64,000 nt of DNA from Polyangium spumosum. Lineage in GTDB: Bacteria > Myxococcota_A > Polyangia > Polyangiales > Polyangiaceae. The stretch spans positions 62,001-126,000 of the forward strand of contig NZ_WJIE01000017.1 in the NCBI RefSeq assembly GCF_009649845.1. The letters are read 5' to 3'. A program made the translations under genes and the position numbers. The notes under the pieces are model-generated. The model searched no databases. It was not told the DNA's origin and saw only the letters and a list, made by a program, of their open reading frames with translations. Positions 16,930-25,849 of the stretch are shown one piece after another; position 1 is the stretch's first letter, and every line of letters starts with the position of its first letter.

Positions 16930-18752
16930 GGCTTCTTTTCGCCCTCACCGCCTGCGGCGGCTCCTCCCCGCCCCCCGCGGAGGTGCCCTCCCCTCCGCCC
17001 CCGGCGCCACTCACGCAGGAGCGCATTCAGGCTCTCGTCGCCGAGGTCGCGCACCTGCGCGGATTGCCGCTGCGCGCGGCCGTGCCGGTGTACCTGCTCG
17101 ACGAACCGACCTTCCTCGCGGCCCTGCGCGAGCGGGCCGATCGCAGAGCCGCGGCGGCCGAGGTCGAGGCGCGGACGGCATTTCATCTCGCATTCGACCT
17201 CTTGCCCGACGGAAAGCCAGGCGCCGGGCCGCCGCCGAGCTCCACGCGCGAGGTGCTCGAGGAGCAGGTGCGCGGGTTTTACGATCACGAAAAGAAGATC
17301 ATCGTGGTCCGCGCGTCCCGGCCGCGCACCGAGGCCGAGTCCGAAAAGGAGCGGGCGATCCTCGCCCACGAGATCGAGCACGCGCTGCAGGACCAGAGCT
17401 TCGGGCGGCCCGACGCGCGAGAGCAGGCGACCATGGGCGCCGACGAGGTCCTCGCGTACGGATCGCTGCTCGAAGGCGACGCGATGCTCACGATGTTCGC
17501 GTATCTCGCCTCCGAGCGCGGCGTACCCATGCAGCGGATGGTGCGCAGGGCCGCCGACGTCATGCGCGACGTGCCCGCCGAGAGGTTTGTCGCGAACGAC
17601 GGAGACACAGCGCTGCTTCGCGCCCCGCCCATCGTGCGCGAGCGCCTCCTCTTCCGGTATCACGCCGGAACGGCCATGGTGGCCGAGCTTTATCGCGCAG
17701 GCGGGCTCGATCTCGTCAATCGAATGTTCGTGTCGCCGCCCGTCTCGACCGAGCAGGTGATGCATCCCGAAAAATACCTCGCCGGCGAGCGGCCGGTCGT
17801 GCTCGCCGCGCCGCAGGCGCCCGCGGGGTATCGGCCCCTCGACGAAGGGACGCTCGGCGAGCTCGAGACGCGGGTCGTGCTCGATCGCTGCACCCCGCTC
17901 TCCACGCAGGCCGCCGCGGGCTGGGGCGGCGATCGGTACACGCTGGTCGCGGCGCAGAGCGGCGGCGTGGGGCTGCTCTGGAGCACGGCGTGGGACGCGG
18001 AGAGCGACGCGGTCGAGTTTGTCGCGGCAATTCAATCGAGCCCCGGGTGCCTCCGCGCGCTCTCGCTCGGATCTGCGTCGATCGAGGGCGGGATCGTGGT
18101 GCGCGCCGAGAAGAACCGGGTGGCCGTGGTCCGAGGTTTGGCAGGGCCGCTCGCCGAGGCGTCCGCGCGGCAGATCCTCGAATCGCCGATCGCCGCCCCG
18201 ACGAGCCCGCCCGTGGCCCTGCCCTATCGGCTTCCGCCGCGCGCGCCCTTGCCGAGGCGGGAGCCCGGCTGGCTCGTCGGGCACGATTATTTCAGCCGGT
18301 GGCTCGGGATCGCCGGGCGGATCCCGCTCGGGGTGAACGCGATCGTCGGGCACGAGGGGCTCGAGCTCCGGATCAGCCGCCCCGACGTGCTCGTGAGCGG
18401 GGCCCTCTTCGTGTCGGATCTCGTGACGGCCCCGCGGTTCCAGGAAAAACTCTTCGCGGACGTCGCCGGCGGGCTCGAAAGAGGCGCGGAGGGAAGCCGG
18501 GTCGTGACCGCGAGGACCGGGCCCGTGCCGACGCCGCTCGGGGCCGGGATCGAGAGGTGGTGGACGGTGGGAGAGACGCCGATCTCGGTGCGGGCCGTGA
18601 TGGTCCCGATCTGCGGGGGGACGGGGTCGATCGTGTTTTTGCAATCGTTCCGGGACCCGGACGCGCAGCGGACGCTCGACGGATGGATGCACTCGTTCCG
18701 CTGGAACACGGGCGTGAAGCCGCCCGTGTGCGAGGCGCTCGATCCGCGCTGA
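16896..18752 (+). CDS. HEIEH-motif lipoprotein, putative metalloprotease
   Basis: The 618-residue product has a lipoprotein signal ending in LTAC (Cys20) and a Pro-rich spacer. It then carries AILAHEIEHALQDQ with H158-E159-x-x-H162, the gluzincin-like zinc motif, and SLLEGDAM about 30 residues on could supply a third ligand. The rest (about 260-618) is not recognised; it has no clear transmembrane part. Most likely a periplasmic or surface zinc hydrolase, but a degenerate protease is possible. It starts with GTG 16896, overlapping the acyltransferase by 34 nt. It converges with the epimerase gene. Confidence 0.7.
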   Translation: MGDRAGQAAAIGLLFALTACGGSSPPPAEVPSPPPPAPLTQERIQALVAEVAHLRGLPLRAAVPVYLLDEPTFLAALRERADRRAAAAEVEARTAFHLAFDLLPDGKPGAGPPPSSTREVLEEQVRGFYDHEKKIIVVRASRPRTEAESEKERAILAHEIEHALQDQSFGRPDAREQATMGADEVLAYGSLLEGDAMLTMFAYLASERGVPMQRMVRRAADVMRDVPAERFVANDGDTALLRAPPIVRERLLFRYHAGTAMVAELYRAGGLDLVNRMFVSPPVSTEQVMHPEKYLAGERPVVLAAPQAPAGYRPLDEGTLGELETRVVLDRCTPLSTQAAAGWGGDRYTLVAAQSGGVGLLWSTAWDAESDAVEFVAAIQSSPGCLRALSLGSASIEGGIVVRAEKNRVAVVRGLAGPLAEASARQILESPIAAPTSPPVALPYRLPPRAPLPRREPGWLVGHDYFSRWLGIAGRIPLGVNAIVGHEGLELRISRPDVLVSGALFVSDLVTAPRFQEKLFADVAGGLERGAEGSRVVTARTGPVPTPLGAGIERWWTVGETPISVRAVMVPICGGTGSIVFLQSFRDPDAQRTLDGWMHSFRWNTGVKPPVCEALDPR

Positions 18753-18756
18753 CCGA

Positions 18757-19944
18757 TTATTTCTTCTTCGACTCCTCGTGGAACGCCTTCAAAAGCTCGG
18801 CCTCGCGCTCGGGCGTGAGCCCCGCGCGGCGTTTGTCCTTCCGCTCCGGGGGCAAACCATTGAACCAGGCGAGGAGATCGACCACGGTCGTGTCGATCGG
18901 CCGGAACGTGAGGCCCGTCTTCTTCGCGCGGTCGACGTTCACGCGGTGAAAGCCCGCGGTCTCGCCCTCGGGCGGCGCCCAGATCGGCAGATCGATCCCG
19001 TCGCCGCCCTCCTTGCCCTTCTTTTCGAGCCACGCGTTCGGGACCCAGGTGAGCTTCACGTCGCTCTTCGGCGAGGCCTTCTTGCTCGCCTCGATCACGC
19101 CGCCCATCGTGAGCGGCGCGCCGGGGCCCGTGGCGTTGAAGACGCCCGTCGTGTTCTCGGCGACGAGCTTCACGAGCCACTCGGCGAGGTCGCGGACGTC
19201 GATCACCTGAATGGGATCGTTCGGCGTGCCGGGGACGAGCATCTCGCCGCCCTTCGCGACGCGGAGCGGCCAGTACGTGAATCGATCCGTCGGATCACCC
19301 GGGCCCACGATGTACCCGGGCCGCACGTTCGCGACGCGGCCGGGCATGGCCTTCTCCGCGGCCTGCTCGCAGAGCGCCTTCAACGGGCCGTAATTCTCGA
19401 ACTCCTTGCCCATGGTCTCCACCGTGGGATCGGAAATGGTCCCGACGGCCGCGGTCTCGTCCATGTTGGGCGTGGAGTTGTCCTTGTAGACCGAGATGCT
19501 CGAGATGAAGATGTATTGCTTGACGTTCTTCGCGAGCAGCTCGGCCGAGGCGCGGACGATGCGGGGGACGTAGCCCGAGGTGTCGATGACCGCGTCGAAG
19601 CTGCGGCCTTCCAGGGCCTTGAGGCCCTCGTCCTTGTTCGGATCGCGGTTGCCGCGGAGCTTCTCGATATCGGGGAAGAGCTCGGGGCGGGTCTTTCCGC
19701 GATTGAAGAGCGTGACCGAGAACCCGCGCGCCCGCGCCGCCTCGACCACGGCGGGCCCGACGAACCCCGTGCCGCCGAGGATGAGCAGGCTCTTTTTCTG
19801 GTTCGTCTCAGGCGGAGGCGGAGCGCTCGGGCCCGCGGCCCCCGCGGGATCGGCGGGGGGCGGCGGGGCCTGGGAAGCACAGCCGAGGGTCGTGGACGCG
19901 GCCGCGGCGAGCGAGCCGAGGAGGAAGGAGCGACGTTCGATCAT
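18757..19944 (-). CDS. NAD-dependent epimerase/dehydratase with Tat-like lipoprotein signal
   Basis: A short-chain dehydrogenase fold protein of 395 residues: LLILGGTGFVGPAVVEA (about 53-69) is the NAD-binding Gly motif, and ENYGPLKALCE carries the catalytic Y-x3-K pair. An unusual N-terminus precedes it: MIERRSFLLGSLAAAASTTL then Cys22, a twin-Arg signal with a lipobox, and a Pro/Ala linker to about residue 48. This predicts Tat export of a folded, cofactor-bound protein and lipidation. Family members are normally cytoplasmic, so the substrate outside is unclear. It is separated from the convergent HEIEH gene by 4 nt. Confidence 0.82.
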   Translation of the reverse strand: MIERRSFLLGSLAAAASTTLGCASQAPPPPADPAGAAGPSAPPPPETNQKKSLLILGGTGFVGPAVVEAARARGFSVTLFNRGKTRPELFPDIEKLRGNRDPNKDEGLKALEGRSFDAVIDTSGYVPRIVRASAELLAKNVKQYIFISSISVYKDNSTPNMDETAAVGTISDPTVETMGKEFENYGPLKALCEQAAEKAMPGRVANVRPGYIVGPGDPTDRFTYWPLRVAKGGEMLVPGTPNDPIQVIDVRDLAEWLVKLVAENTTGVFNATGPGAPLTMGGVIEASKKASPKSDVKLTWVPNAWLEKKGKEGGDGIDLPIWAPPEGETAGFHRVNVDRAKKTGLTFRPIDTTVVDLLAWFNGLPPERKDKRRAGLTPEREAELLKAFHEESKKK

Positions 19945-19990
19945 GGCAAGGGGTGGACGACGGCCCTCGGGGGTTGTGAACGACGATCGT

Positions 19991-20917
19991 TCAGCCGTCG
20001 GCGTTGATCCGGGTGATGAGGGTCCGGAGGACCTCGTCGGACTTGTCGTTGTCGATCTGGCAGGTGCCGGCCGCCTCGTGCCCGCCGCCGCCGTATTCGA
20101 GCATGAGCGAGCCGACGTTGGTCTTGCTGCTCCGGTCGAGGATCGATTTGCCCGTGGCGAGCACGGTGTTCTGCTTCTTGAGCCCCCACATCACGTGGAT
20201 CGAGATGTTGCACGCGGGGTGGAGCGCGTAGATCATGAAGCGGTTGCCCGCCCAGATCGTCTCCTCGTTCCGCAGGTCGAGCACGACGAGGTTTTTGTGC
20301 ACGGTGGAGCAGCGCTGGATCTGCTCCTTGAAGCGCGCCTCGTGCTCGAAATACATGTCGACGCGCTCCTTGACGTCGGGCATCTCGAGGATCTCTTCGA
20401 CGGAATGCTCGAGGCAAGCGTCGATGAGGCGCATCATGAGGTCGTAGTTCGAGATGCGGAACTGTCGGAATCGGCCGAGGCCCGTGCGCGCGTCCATGAG
20501 GTAGTTGAGCAGCACCCACCCCTTCGGCGAGAGGATCTCGTCCCGGGAGAACTGCGCCGCGTCGGCCTTGTCGACGGCCTCCATCATGTCGTCGGGGATG
20601 TCCGCGAACCGCTCCTTGCCGCCGTAATGGCGCCACACGACGCGGGCCGCCGAGGGGGCGTGCGGGTCGATGATGTGGTTTTCGCGCTTGCCGACCCGCT
20701 GCGTCTCGCTGGCGTGGTGATCGAAGGCGAGGTGCACCCCCTCGACGTACGGGAGGTTCGTCGAGATGTCCCGGTCCGTGACGGGGACCTTGCCGTCCTG
20801 CATGTCCTTCGGGTGGACGAACTTGATTTCGTCGAGGATGCCGAGCTTCTTCAAGAGGACGGCGCAGACGAGGCCGTCGAAGTCGCTCCGCGTCACCAGC
20901 CGGTACTTTTCCGCCAT
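19991..20917 (-). CDS. DHH-family phosphoesterase (exopolyphosphatase/nanoRNase-like)
   Basis: The 308-residue protein contains the DHH-family signature motifs: RSDFDGLVCAVLL (about 10-22), AFDHHASE, and the C-terminal DHHA1-type EYGGGGHEAAGTC. Related proteins hydrolyse short oligonucleotides, pAp, cyclic dinucleotides or polyphosphate. Which substrate applies here cannot be read from sequence. The ATG at 20917 has GGAGG about 9 nt upstream. It lies downstream of no obvious partner; the epimerase gene follows on the same strand after 46 nt. Confidence 0.85.
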   Translation of the reverse strand: MAEKYRLVTRSDFDGLVCAVLLKKLGILDEIKFVHPKDMQDGKVPVTDRDISTNLPYVEGVHLAFDHHASETQRVGKRENHIIDPHAPSAARVVWRHYGGKERFADIPDDMMEAVDKADAAQFSRDEILSPKGWVLLNYLMDARTGLGRFRQFRISNYDLMMRLIDACLEHSVEEILEMPDVKERVDMYFEHEARFKEQIQRCSTVHKNLVVLDLRNEETIWAGNRFMIYALHPACNISIHVMWGLKKQNTVLATGKSILDRSSKTNVGSLMLEYGGGGHEAAGTCQIDNDKSDEVLRTLITRINADG

Positions 20918-21055
20918 GATCTTCTGCCTCCGAGACGATTTTCGCGGGCAGGATAGCCGAGGCGAAGGGCGCGGGGAAGCGCGAAGGCAGGCGAGCGGGC
21001 TTTTACGAAGGGCGCGCTTGACGCGAACGCCGGGCCTGAGTACCGCCAGGATATC

Positions 21056-22195
21056 GTGCACGCCGAAGACCCGATCTACCTCGACTACAACGCGTCGACG
21101 CCGCTCCTGCCCGAGGTCGTCGACGCCATGTTGCCCTGGCTGCGAGGCGGGTTCGGCAATCCCTCGAGCAGCCACGTCTACGGCAGGCGCGCGCGGGCCG
21201 CGATCGAGGCGGCGCGGGCCGAGGTCGCCGCGCTCATCGGGTGCGCGCCGGAGGAGCTCGTCTTCACGTCGGGCGGGACCGAGGCGAACAACCTGGCGAT
21301 CCGAGGCGTGGCCGAGGCGCTGCCCGATCGGCCCCAGATCATCACGTCGAACATCGAGCACCCGGCGACGATGAGGTGCTGCGTCGAGCTCTCGAAACGA
21401 AAGAATCGCGTCTCCATCGTGCGCGCGGACGCCGAGGGGCGCGTGCGCGCCGAGGACGTCGCGCGCGAGCTCTCGGACGCGACGGGCGTGATCACGGTGA
21501 TACACGCGAACAACGAGACGGGCGTGCTCCAGCCGATCGAGGAGATCACGCGCGCGGCGTGGCGCGCGGGCGCGGTCGTGCACACGGACGCGGCGCAATC
21601 CGTGGGCAAGGTGCCGATCCACGTGGCGACGCTCGGGGTGGATCTCCTGTCGATCGCGGGGCACAAGCTCTACGCGCCGAAAGGCGTGGGGGCGCTGTTC
21701 ATCCGGAAAGACATGCCGATCGCGCCGTTCATGGTCGGCGCGGGGCACGAGCGGGGGATCCGGCCCGGGACGGAGAACGTGCCGGCGATCGTGGGGCTCG
21801 GGGTCGCCGCGGCGCGGGCGGCGCGGGACCTCGAGGAGGAGGGCGCGCGGGTGAAGGTTTTACGGGACAAGCTGTTTGTCCTGCTCCGGGAGCGCGTGCC
21901 GGGGCTCTTGCTGAATGGCCACGCGGACAAACGTTTGCCGAACACGCTGAACGTGCGGTTCCCGCGGGTGAGCGGGACGGCGCTGCTCGCGGAGGCCGCG
22001 GAGGTGGCCGCGTCGACGGGCTCGGCGTGTCACGACGGGCACGAGGCGGCGTCGAGCGTCATCCTGGCGATGGGCGTGAAGCCGGAGGAGGCGCTCGGCT
22101 CGGTGCGATTGACGCTCGGGCGCGGGACGACGGAGGCGGAGAGCACGCGGGCGGCCGAGGCGCTCGCGGCGGCGTGGAGGAAACTCGCGCGGTAG
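21056..22195 (+). CDS. Cysteine desulfurase, class V aminotransferase (NifS/IscS-like)
   Basis: PLP enzyme that removes sulfur from cysteine for Fe-S clusters or thiolation. The 379 residues include TSGGTEANNLAIRG (about 71-84), the PLP-binding AGHKLYAPKGVGAL with Lys204, and the catalytic STGSACHDG with Cys325. The short active-site loop (STGSAC then HDGHEA) resembles NifS/IscS group I. No iscU, iscR or suf genes are next to it, so it is a stand-alone desulfurase. It starts with GTG 21056. The TGT-to-stop and following region hold no partner. Confidence 0.93.
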   Translation: MHAEDPIYLDYNASTPLLPEVVDAMLPWLRGGFGNPSSSHVYGRRARAAIEAARAEVAALIGCAPEELVFTSGGTEANNLAIRGVAEALPDRPQIITSNIEHPATMRCCVELSKRKNRVSIVRADAEGRVRAEDVARELSDATGVITVIHANNETGVLQPIEEITRAAWRAGAVVHTDAAQSVGKVPIHVATLGVDLLSIAGHKLYAPKGVGALFIRKDMPIAPFMVGAGHERGIRPGTENVPAIVGLGVAAARAARDLEEEGARVKVLRDKLFVLLRERVPGLLLNGHADKRLPNTLNVRFPRVSGTALLAEAAEVAASTGSACHDGHEAASSVILAMGVKPEEALGSVRLTLGRGTTEAESTRAAEALAAAWRKLAR

Positions 22196-22489
22196 GTCCG
22201 TTTCGCCTGATCACGAAGGCCGGGCCGCCGGGCATCCTGCAAGATGGACGTCGGCTCACCCTCGCGGGCGTGTGCCGTGAAGTAAAACGCATTCATTGTT
22301 CACAACACCGCGCGGCCGCTCGCAATCGGCGCGAGGCGGCGGATTTGTGCATCGTTTCTTTGTACGGACCACGGCCTCTGGCCTAGCGTATTCGAACGAG
22401 GACGGAGCTCTCGTGAAGCGCCGGCATACGTGTCGCTTTACGACGTCCCGATATCCATTCACCTGTCACGATTCGCAGGAGGTCTCGCC

Positions 22490-22867
22490 ATGACCCGTCG
22501 TTTCGTCTTTCGTTCGCTTCTCGCTTGCTTCGTGGGTGTCCTCGCGGCCGGTTGTGTCGCCGGCGCCGGTGACGAGGAGACCGACGTCGGATTGCACGAG
22601 CTGACCCGCGATGGCGCGGGCAACGTCGTCCGCGCCGAGACGCCGCTCGAGCGCGCCAACCTCGATCCTTCGAGCGTCCAGGAGTTCGGTCGGGCGCCGA
22701 AGGTCGCGAATGAGGACCTCGCGTCCGTTCCGGGGCTCGAGACCCAGAAGGTCGACGAGCTCGCCGATAGTTGCTCCGGGTGGTGCAACGCCACGAGCTG
22801 CTCCTGCACCGGGTCGTTGAGCTGCTGCTTGGCCGGGTGCAGCGCGTGCTGGGGTTCGCTGCCGTAA
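22490..22867 (+). CDS. Short Cys-rich lipoprotein
   Basis: The 125-residue product has a lipoprotein signal ending in AAGC and an acidic spacer. A compact C-terminal Cys-rich block of about 31 residues starts CSGWCNATSCSC and ends CCLAGCSACW, with nine cysteines and two tryptophans. ATG 22490 is well placed after AGGAGG. The terminal block resembles cysteine-dense ribosomally made peptides, but the lipobox argues for a surface-anchored protein. The next gene encodes a SAM-dependent methyltransferase 133 nt downstream, so modification is conceivable yet unproven. The gene lies in a locally AT-richer region. Confidence 0.7.
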   Translation: MTRRFVFRSLLACFVGVLAAGCVAGAGDEETDVGLHELTRDGAGNVVRAETPLERANLDPSSVQEFGRAPKVANEDLASVPGLETQKVDELADSCSGWCNATSCSCTGSLSCCLAGCSACWGSLP

Positions 22868-23000
22868 TCGTCGACGGAAGCCGGGCCCTCCTCGCGAGAC
22901 ACGAGCGAGGGCCCGCCGCCGCGGACACGAAGCCGGACGGTCCGTCCCGGGTGGAACGTGGACGTTGCGCGCTGCGGCATGGCCTGTCATTCTGGGGACG

Positions 23001-23834
23001 ATGCAGCAGCCGAGCCGAACGGCGAGGATGATCGCGGCCCTCCGAGCGCGCGCGACGGAGCGAGAGACGCCGCTCTGCAACGATCCGTTCGCCCGTGCCC
23101 TCGCCGGACCCGGCGGGTTCGAGGACGCAGCGCGTTACGAGCTCGGCTACCAGCACATCGAGCTCTTCGTGGCGCTGCGCACGGCGCTCTTCGACCACGA
23201 GACCACGCGGTGGCTCGCGCGAGGGTGCACCCAGGTGGTGGTGCTCGGCGCCGGGCTCGATACACGCGCCGCGCGGCTCGGGCAAAGAGGCGTGCGTTTC
23301 TTCGAGGTGGATCACCCGACGACGCAGGCGGACAAACTCGCGCGGGTCTACGCGCTGCCCGGATACCCGTCCGAGAATGCGACGTACGTGCCCTGCGATT
23401 TCGCGGTGAACGATTTCGTGGAGCGCCTCGATTCGAGCGGGTTTCGCGCGGACCTGCCGGCGCTCCTGCTCTGGGAGGGCGTGACGTATTACCTCGACGA
23501 AGCGGCCGTCCGCGCGACGCTGCGGCGCATCGCGGAGAAGCTCGACCCGCGCTCGGTCATCGTCTTCGATCACGTGGGCAAACGCATGGGCCAAGGCGAC
23601 GTGCGTGATCCGTCGTCCGTCGCCGCGCGGGAAGGCGTGGCCGAGATGGGCGAGCCCGTCGTGTTCGGCGTCGATCACGCGCTGCCGATGCTCTACGAGG
23701 AGGGCTTCCGTCGCGCGCGGTGCGCGTCGTTCGACGAGATCGCGCTGAACCTGACGGGGACGTACGATCGGGCGCGGACGTTCCGGTTCCAGCACGCGGT
23801 CGTGGCGAGCGTGGCCGAAGACGTGTGGGCCTGA
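23001..23834 (+). CDS. SAM-dependent methyltransferase, LCM/TcmP-type (PF04072-like)
   Basis: A class I methyltransferase of about 277 residues. SAM-binding VVVLGAGLDTRAARLG (about 72-87) and the downstream EVDHPTTQADK identify the leucine carboxyl methyltransferase-like family, which in bacteria includes many polyketide and small-molecule O-methyltransferases. Start: ATG 23001 (MQQPSRTARMIAALRARA) directly precedes the conserved N-terminal helix; an upstream ATG at 22965 adds 12 residues. It follows the Cys-rich lipoprotein gene on the same strand but no polyketide or peptide synthetase is present. Substrate unknown. Confidence 0.85.
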   Translation: MQQPSRTARMIAALRARATERETPLCNDPFARALAGPGGFEDAARYELGYQHIELFVALRTALFDHETTRWLARGCTQVVVLGAGLDTRAARLGQRGVRFFEVDHPTTQADKLARVYALPGYPSENATYVPCDFAVNDFVERLDSSGFRADLPALLLWEGVTYYLDEAAVRATLRRIAEKLDPRSVIVFDHVGKRMGQGDVRDPSSVAAREGVAEMGEPVVFGVDHALPMLYEEGFRRARCASFDEIALNLTGTYDRARTFRFQHAVVASVAEDVWA

Positions 23835-23928
23835 CGCGTTCGCCTCACGAAAGAGCCCGCTCGGCGAGGCGCGGCGCGGCACGTCGACGCGGGACAACAC
23901 GCCCGGCCTCGGTCATCCTGCTCGCGAC

Positions 23929-25347
23929 GTGCCCCTGCCCTTCCCGTTCCCCGTACCCGTGCTTTTCCTGATCGCCGCGGCCATCGGGGCCATGTTCACA
24001 TTGAACGCGCTCCGGCCCGCCCGGAGGTTCTGGCCGCTCGTCGGCGCGGGCTTCTTCGCGTCGTGGCTGACGGGCGAGCTCGCGGCGCATCACCTGTTCT
24101 GGCAAGCCCTCGCGACGACGCTGTTCGTCTGGGCCGGCGGGCTCGACGGCTGGCCGGGCTGGCTCGCGCTCTGCGTGGTGTCGCTCTCGTGGGTCGGGCT
24201 CGTGCGGATCGTGGTCGACGCACGCAAGACGCGCGACGTGACGGAGTCAGCGCTGCGCGAGGGGCTCGGCGCGGAGTACCGGCGCCTGATCCCGGAGGAG
24301 ATCGGCGCGCACGTCGACGAGCACTTCCCGCTGCGGCAGCGCCTCTTGCCGCTGCCCGTGCTCGACGGCCGCGTGGAGGTCGTGCGCGACATCGTCTTCT
24401 CGCGCGCCGGCGGAGTGAACCTGCGCCTCGACGTGTACAGGCCACGCGGCAACACGAAGCCGCGCCCCACGGTGCTCTTCGTGCACGGCGGGGCCTGGGT
24501 GATCGGGAGCAAGGACGACCAGGGCAAACCCCTCGCCTACCGGCTCGCCGCGCACGGATGGGTCGTGGTGTCGGCGAACTACCGGCTCTCGCCGCGCTTC
24601 ACGTTCCCGGATCACCTCATCGACGTGAAGAGCGCGATCCGGTGGATCCGCGAGCACGGCGCGGCGTACGGGGCGGACCCGAGCTTCCTCGTGATCACGG
24701 GAGGCTCGGCCGGCGGCCACCTCGCGGCGCTCGCCGCGCTCACGCCGAACGATCCGCAGTACCAGCCCGGCTTCGAGGACGTGGACACACGCGTGCAAGC
24801 CTGCGTGCCGTTCTACGGGGTCTACGATTTCACGGACCGGCGCGGGATCTGGAAGGGCACGCTGCTGCGCGCGATCCTCGAGAAGAGCGTGATGAAGAAG
24901 CGGCTCGACGAGGACCGGGCGGCGTTCGAGGCGGCCTCGCCGATGAGCCTGGTGCGACAGGACGCGCCGCCGTTCTTCGTGGTGCACGGCGATCGCGACT
25001 CGCTCGTGCCCGTGGCGGAGGCGCGGCTCTTCGTGGAGCTCTTGCGCAAGGAGAGCCACGCGCCGGTGCTCTACGCGGAGCTGCCGGGCGCGCAGCACGC
25101 CTTCGAGGTGTTCCCCTCGGAGCGCACGGGGCACGCGCTCGCCGCGGTGGAGCGGTTCCTCGTGTACCAGTGGGTGAAGCTACAGCGTCGCCGCGATGAT
25201 CTCGTCGAGCGACGCTTCGTCGACGAGCCCCGTCAGGTACCGGACGACCTTCCCCTCGCGATCGATCACCACGAGGCTCGGCAGGTTGGTCACGTCGTAG
25301 GCCTGCGCCGCCTCCTGGCCCGCGTCGATGACGATGGGATACGATAA
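23929..25347 (+). CDS. Membrane-associated alpha/beta hydrolase (HSL-like carboxylesterase)
   Basis: Residues 1-95 contain three hydrophobic segments; a lipase/esterase domain follows. HGGAW at H186-G187-G188 forms the oxyanion hole, TGGSAGG (Ser260) is the nucleophile elbow (family usually GDSAGG), VHGDRDS holds the acid and AQHAFE the His. The domain's natural end is near VYQWVKLQRRRD, where the convergent thioredoxin gene begins. The frame runs on for about 56 codons, 168 nt antisense to that gene, before a stop at 25347. The true C-terminus may be shorter, or the stop may have been lost. It starts with GTG 23929. Confidence 0.8.
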   Translation: MPLPFPFPVPVLFLIAAAIGAMFTLNALRPARRFWPLVGAGFFASWLTGELAAHHLFWQALATTLFVWAGGLDGWPGWLALCVVSLSWVGLVRIVVDARKTRDVTESALREGLGAEYRRLIPEEIGAHVDEHFPLRQRLLPLPVLDGRVEVVRDIVFSRAGGVNLRLDVYRPRGNTKPRPTVLFVHGGAWVIGSKDDQGKPLAYRLAAHGWVVVSANYRLSPRFTFPDHLIDVKSAIRWIREHGAAYGADPSFLVITGGSAGGHLAALAALTPNDPQYQPGFEDVDTRVQACVPFYGVYDFTDRRGIWKGTLLRAILEKSVMKKRLDEDRAAFEAASPMSLVRQDAPPFFVVHGDRDSLVPVAEARLFVELLRKESHAPVLYAELPGAQHAFEVFPSERTGHALAAVERFLVYQWVKLQRRRDDLVERRFVDEPRQVPDDLPLAIDHHEARQVGHVVGLRRLLARVDDDGIR

Positions 25348-25731
25348 TCCCTTCTTTTCCGCGTAACTCTTGGCCCTGGCCGGCGGGTCGTGGGCGTTGA
25401 CGCCGAGCACGATGAGGCCCTGCTTCTCGTAACGACGCGCGATCCGATCGAGGATCGGCGCCTGCGCGGCGCAAGGGCCACACCAGGTCGCCCAGAAATC
25501 CAGGACCACCGGGTGCCCCTTGAGCTGCTCGATCTGCATACGCGCCCCGGGATCGCCGTTCGCCGCGACCGAAAAGACCGCGTCCGGCGCCGGCTTGCCC
25601 TCGAACGGGCTGCCGCCGCCCACGACCCGGGGCATGAGCGACAGACCCGCGAGCGCGCCCAGGCCGAGGAGGCCAGCAAACACCCAGGATCGGAGCTTCC
25701 CGTCGGAGGTCTCGGCGGCAGGCATCGGCAC
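25180..25731 (-). CDS. TlpA/ResA-like membrane-anchored thioredoxin
   Basis: A 183-residue thiol-disulfide protein: a single N-terminal membrane helix (about 15-35) puts the thioredoxin domain outside the cytoplasm. WATWCGPCAAQAP (about 99-111) is the redox CxxC site, and TNLPSLVVID contains the cis-Pro. Such proteins reduce disulfides during cytochrome maturation or envelope protein folding. The 3' end overlaps the convergent hydrolase by 168 nt. The gene's start is close to the HEAT-repeat gene, which is divergent (start 25850). Confidence 0.9.
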   Translation of the reverse strand: MPMPAAETSDGKLRSWVFAGLLGLGALAGLSLMPRVVGGGSPFEGKPAPDAVFSVAANGDPGARMQIEQLKGHPVVLDFWATWCGPCAAQAPILDRIARRYEKQGLIVLGVNAHDPPARAKSYAEKKGLSYPIVIDAGQEAAQAYDVTNLPSLVVIDREGKVVRYLTGLVDEASLDEIIAATL

Positions 25732-25849
25732 CCGTCTCCCTTAGCAGTTCTTTGCGGCTGCGCCCGAAAGCCCACCCCTGGTATGTTCGGTCCCCGCAAA
25801 GCGGCGCCGCCGCTCCGCCGGTCGCACGAGAGCGACGCGGGGAGGAACC

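Noticed and set aside
22490-22867. RiPP precursor gene
   Set aside because: A lipoprotein signal and long acidic spacer are present and no modification enzymes of a known RiPP class lie nearby; kept only as a possibility.
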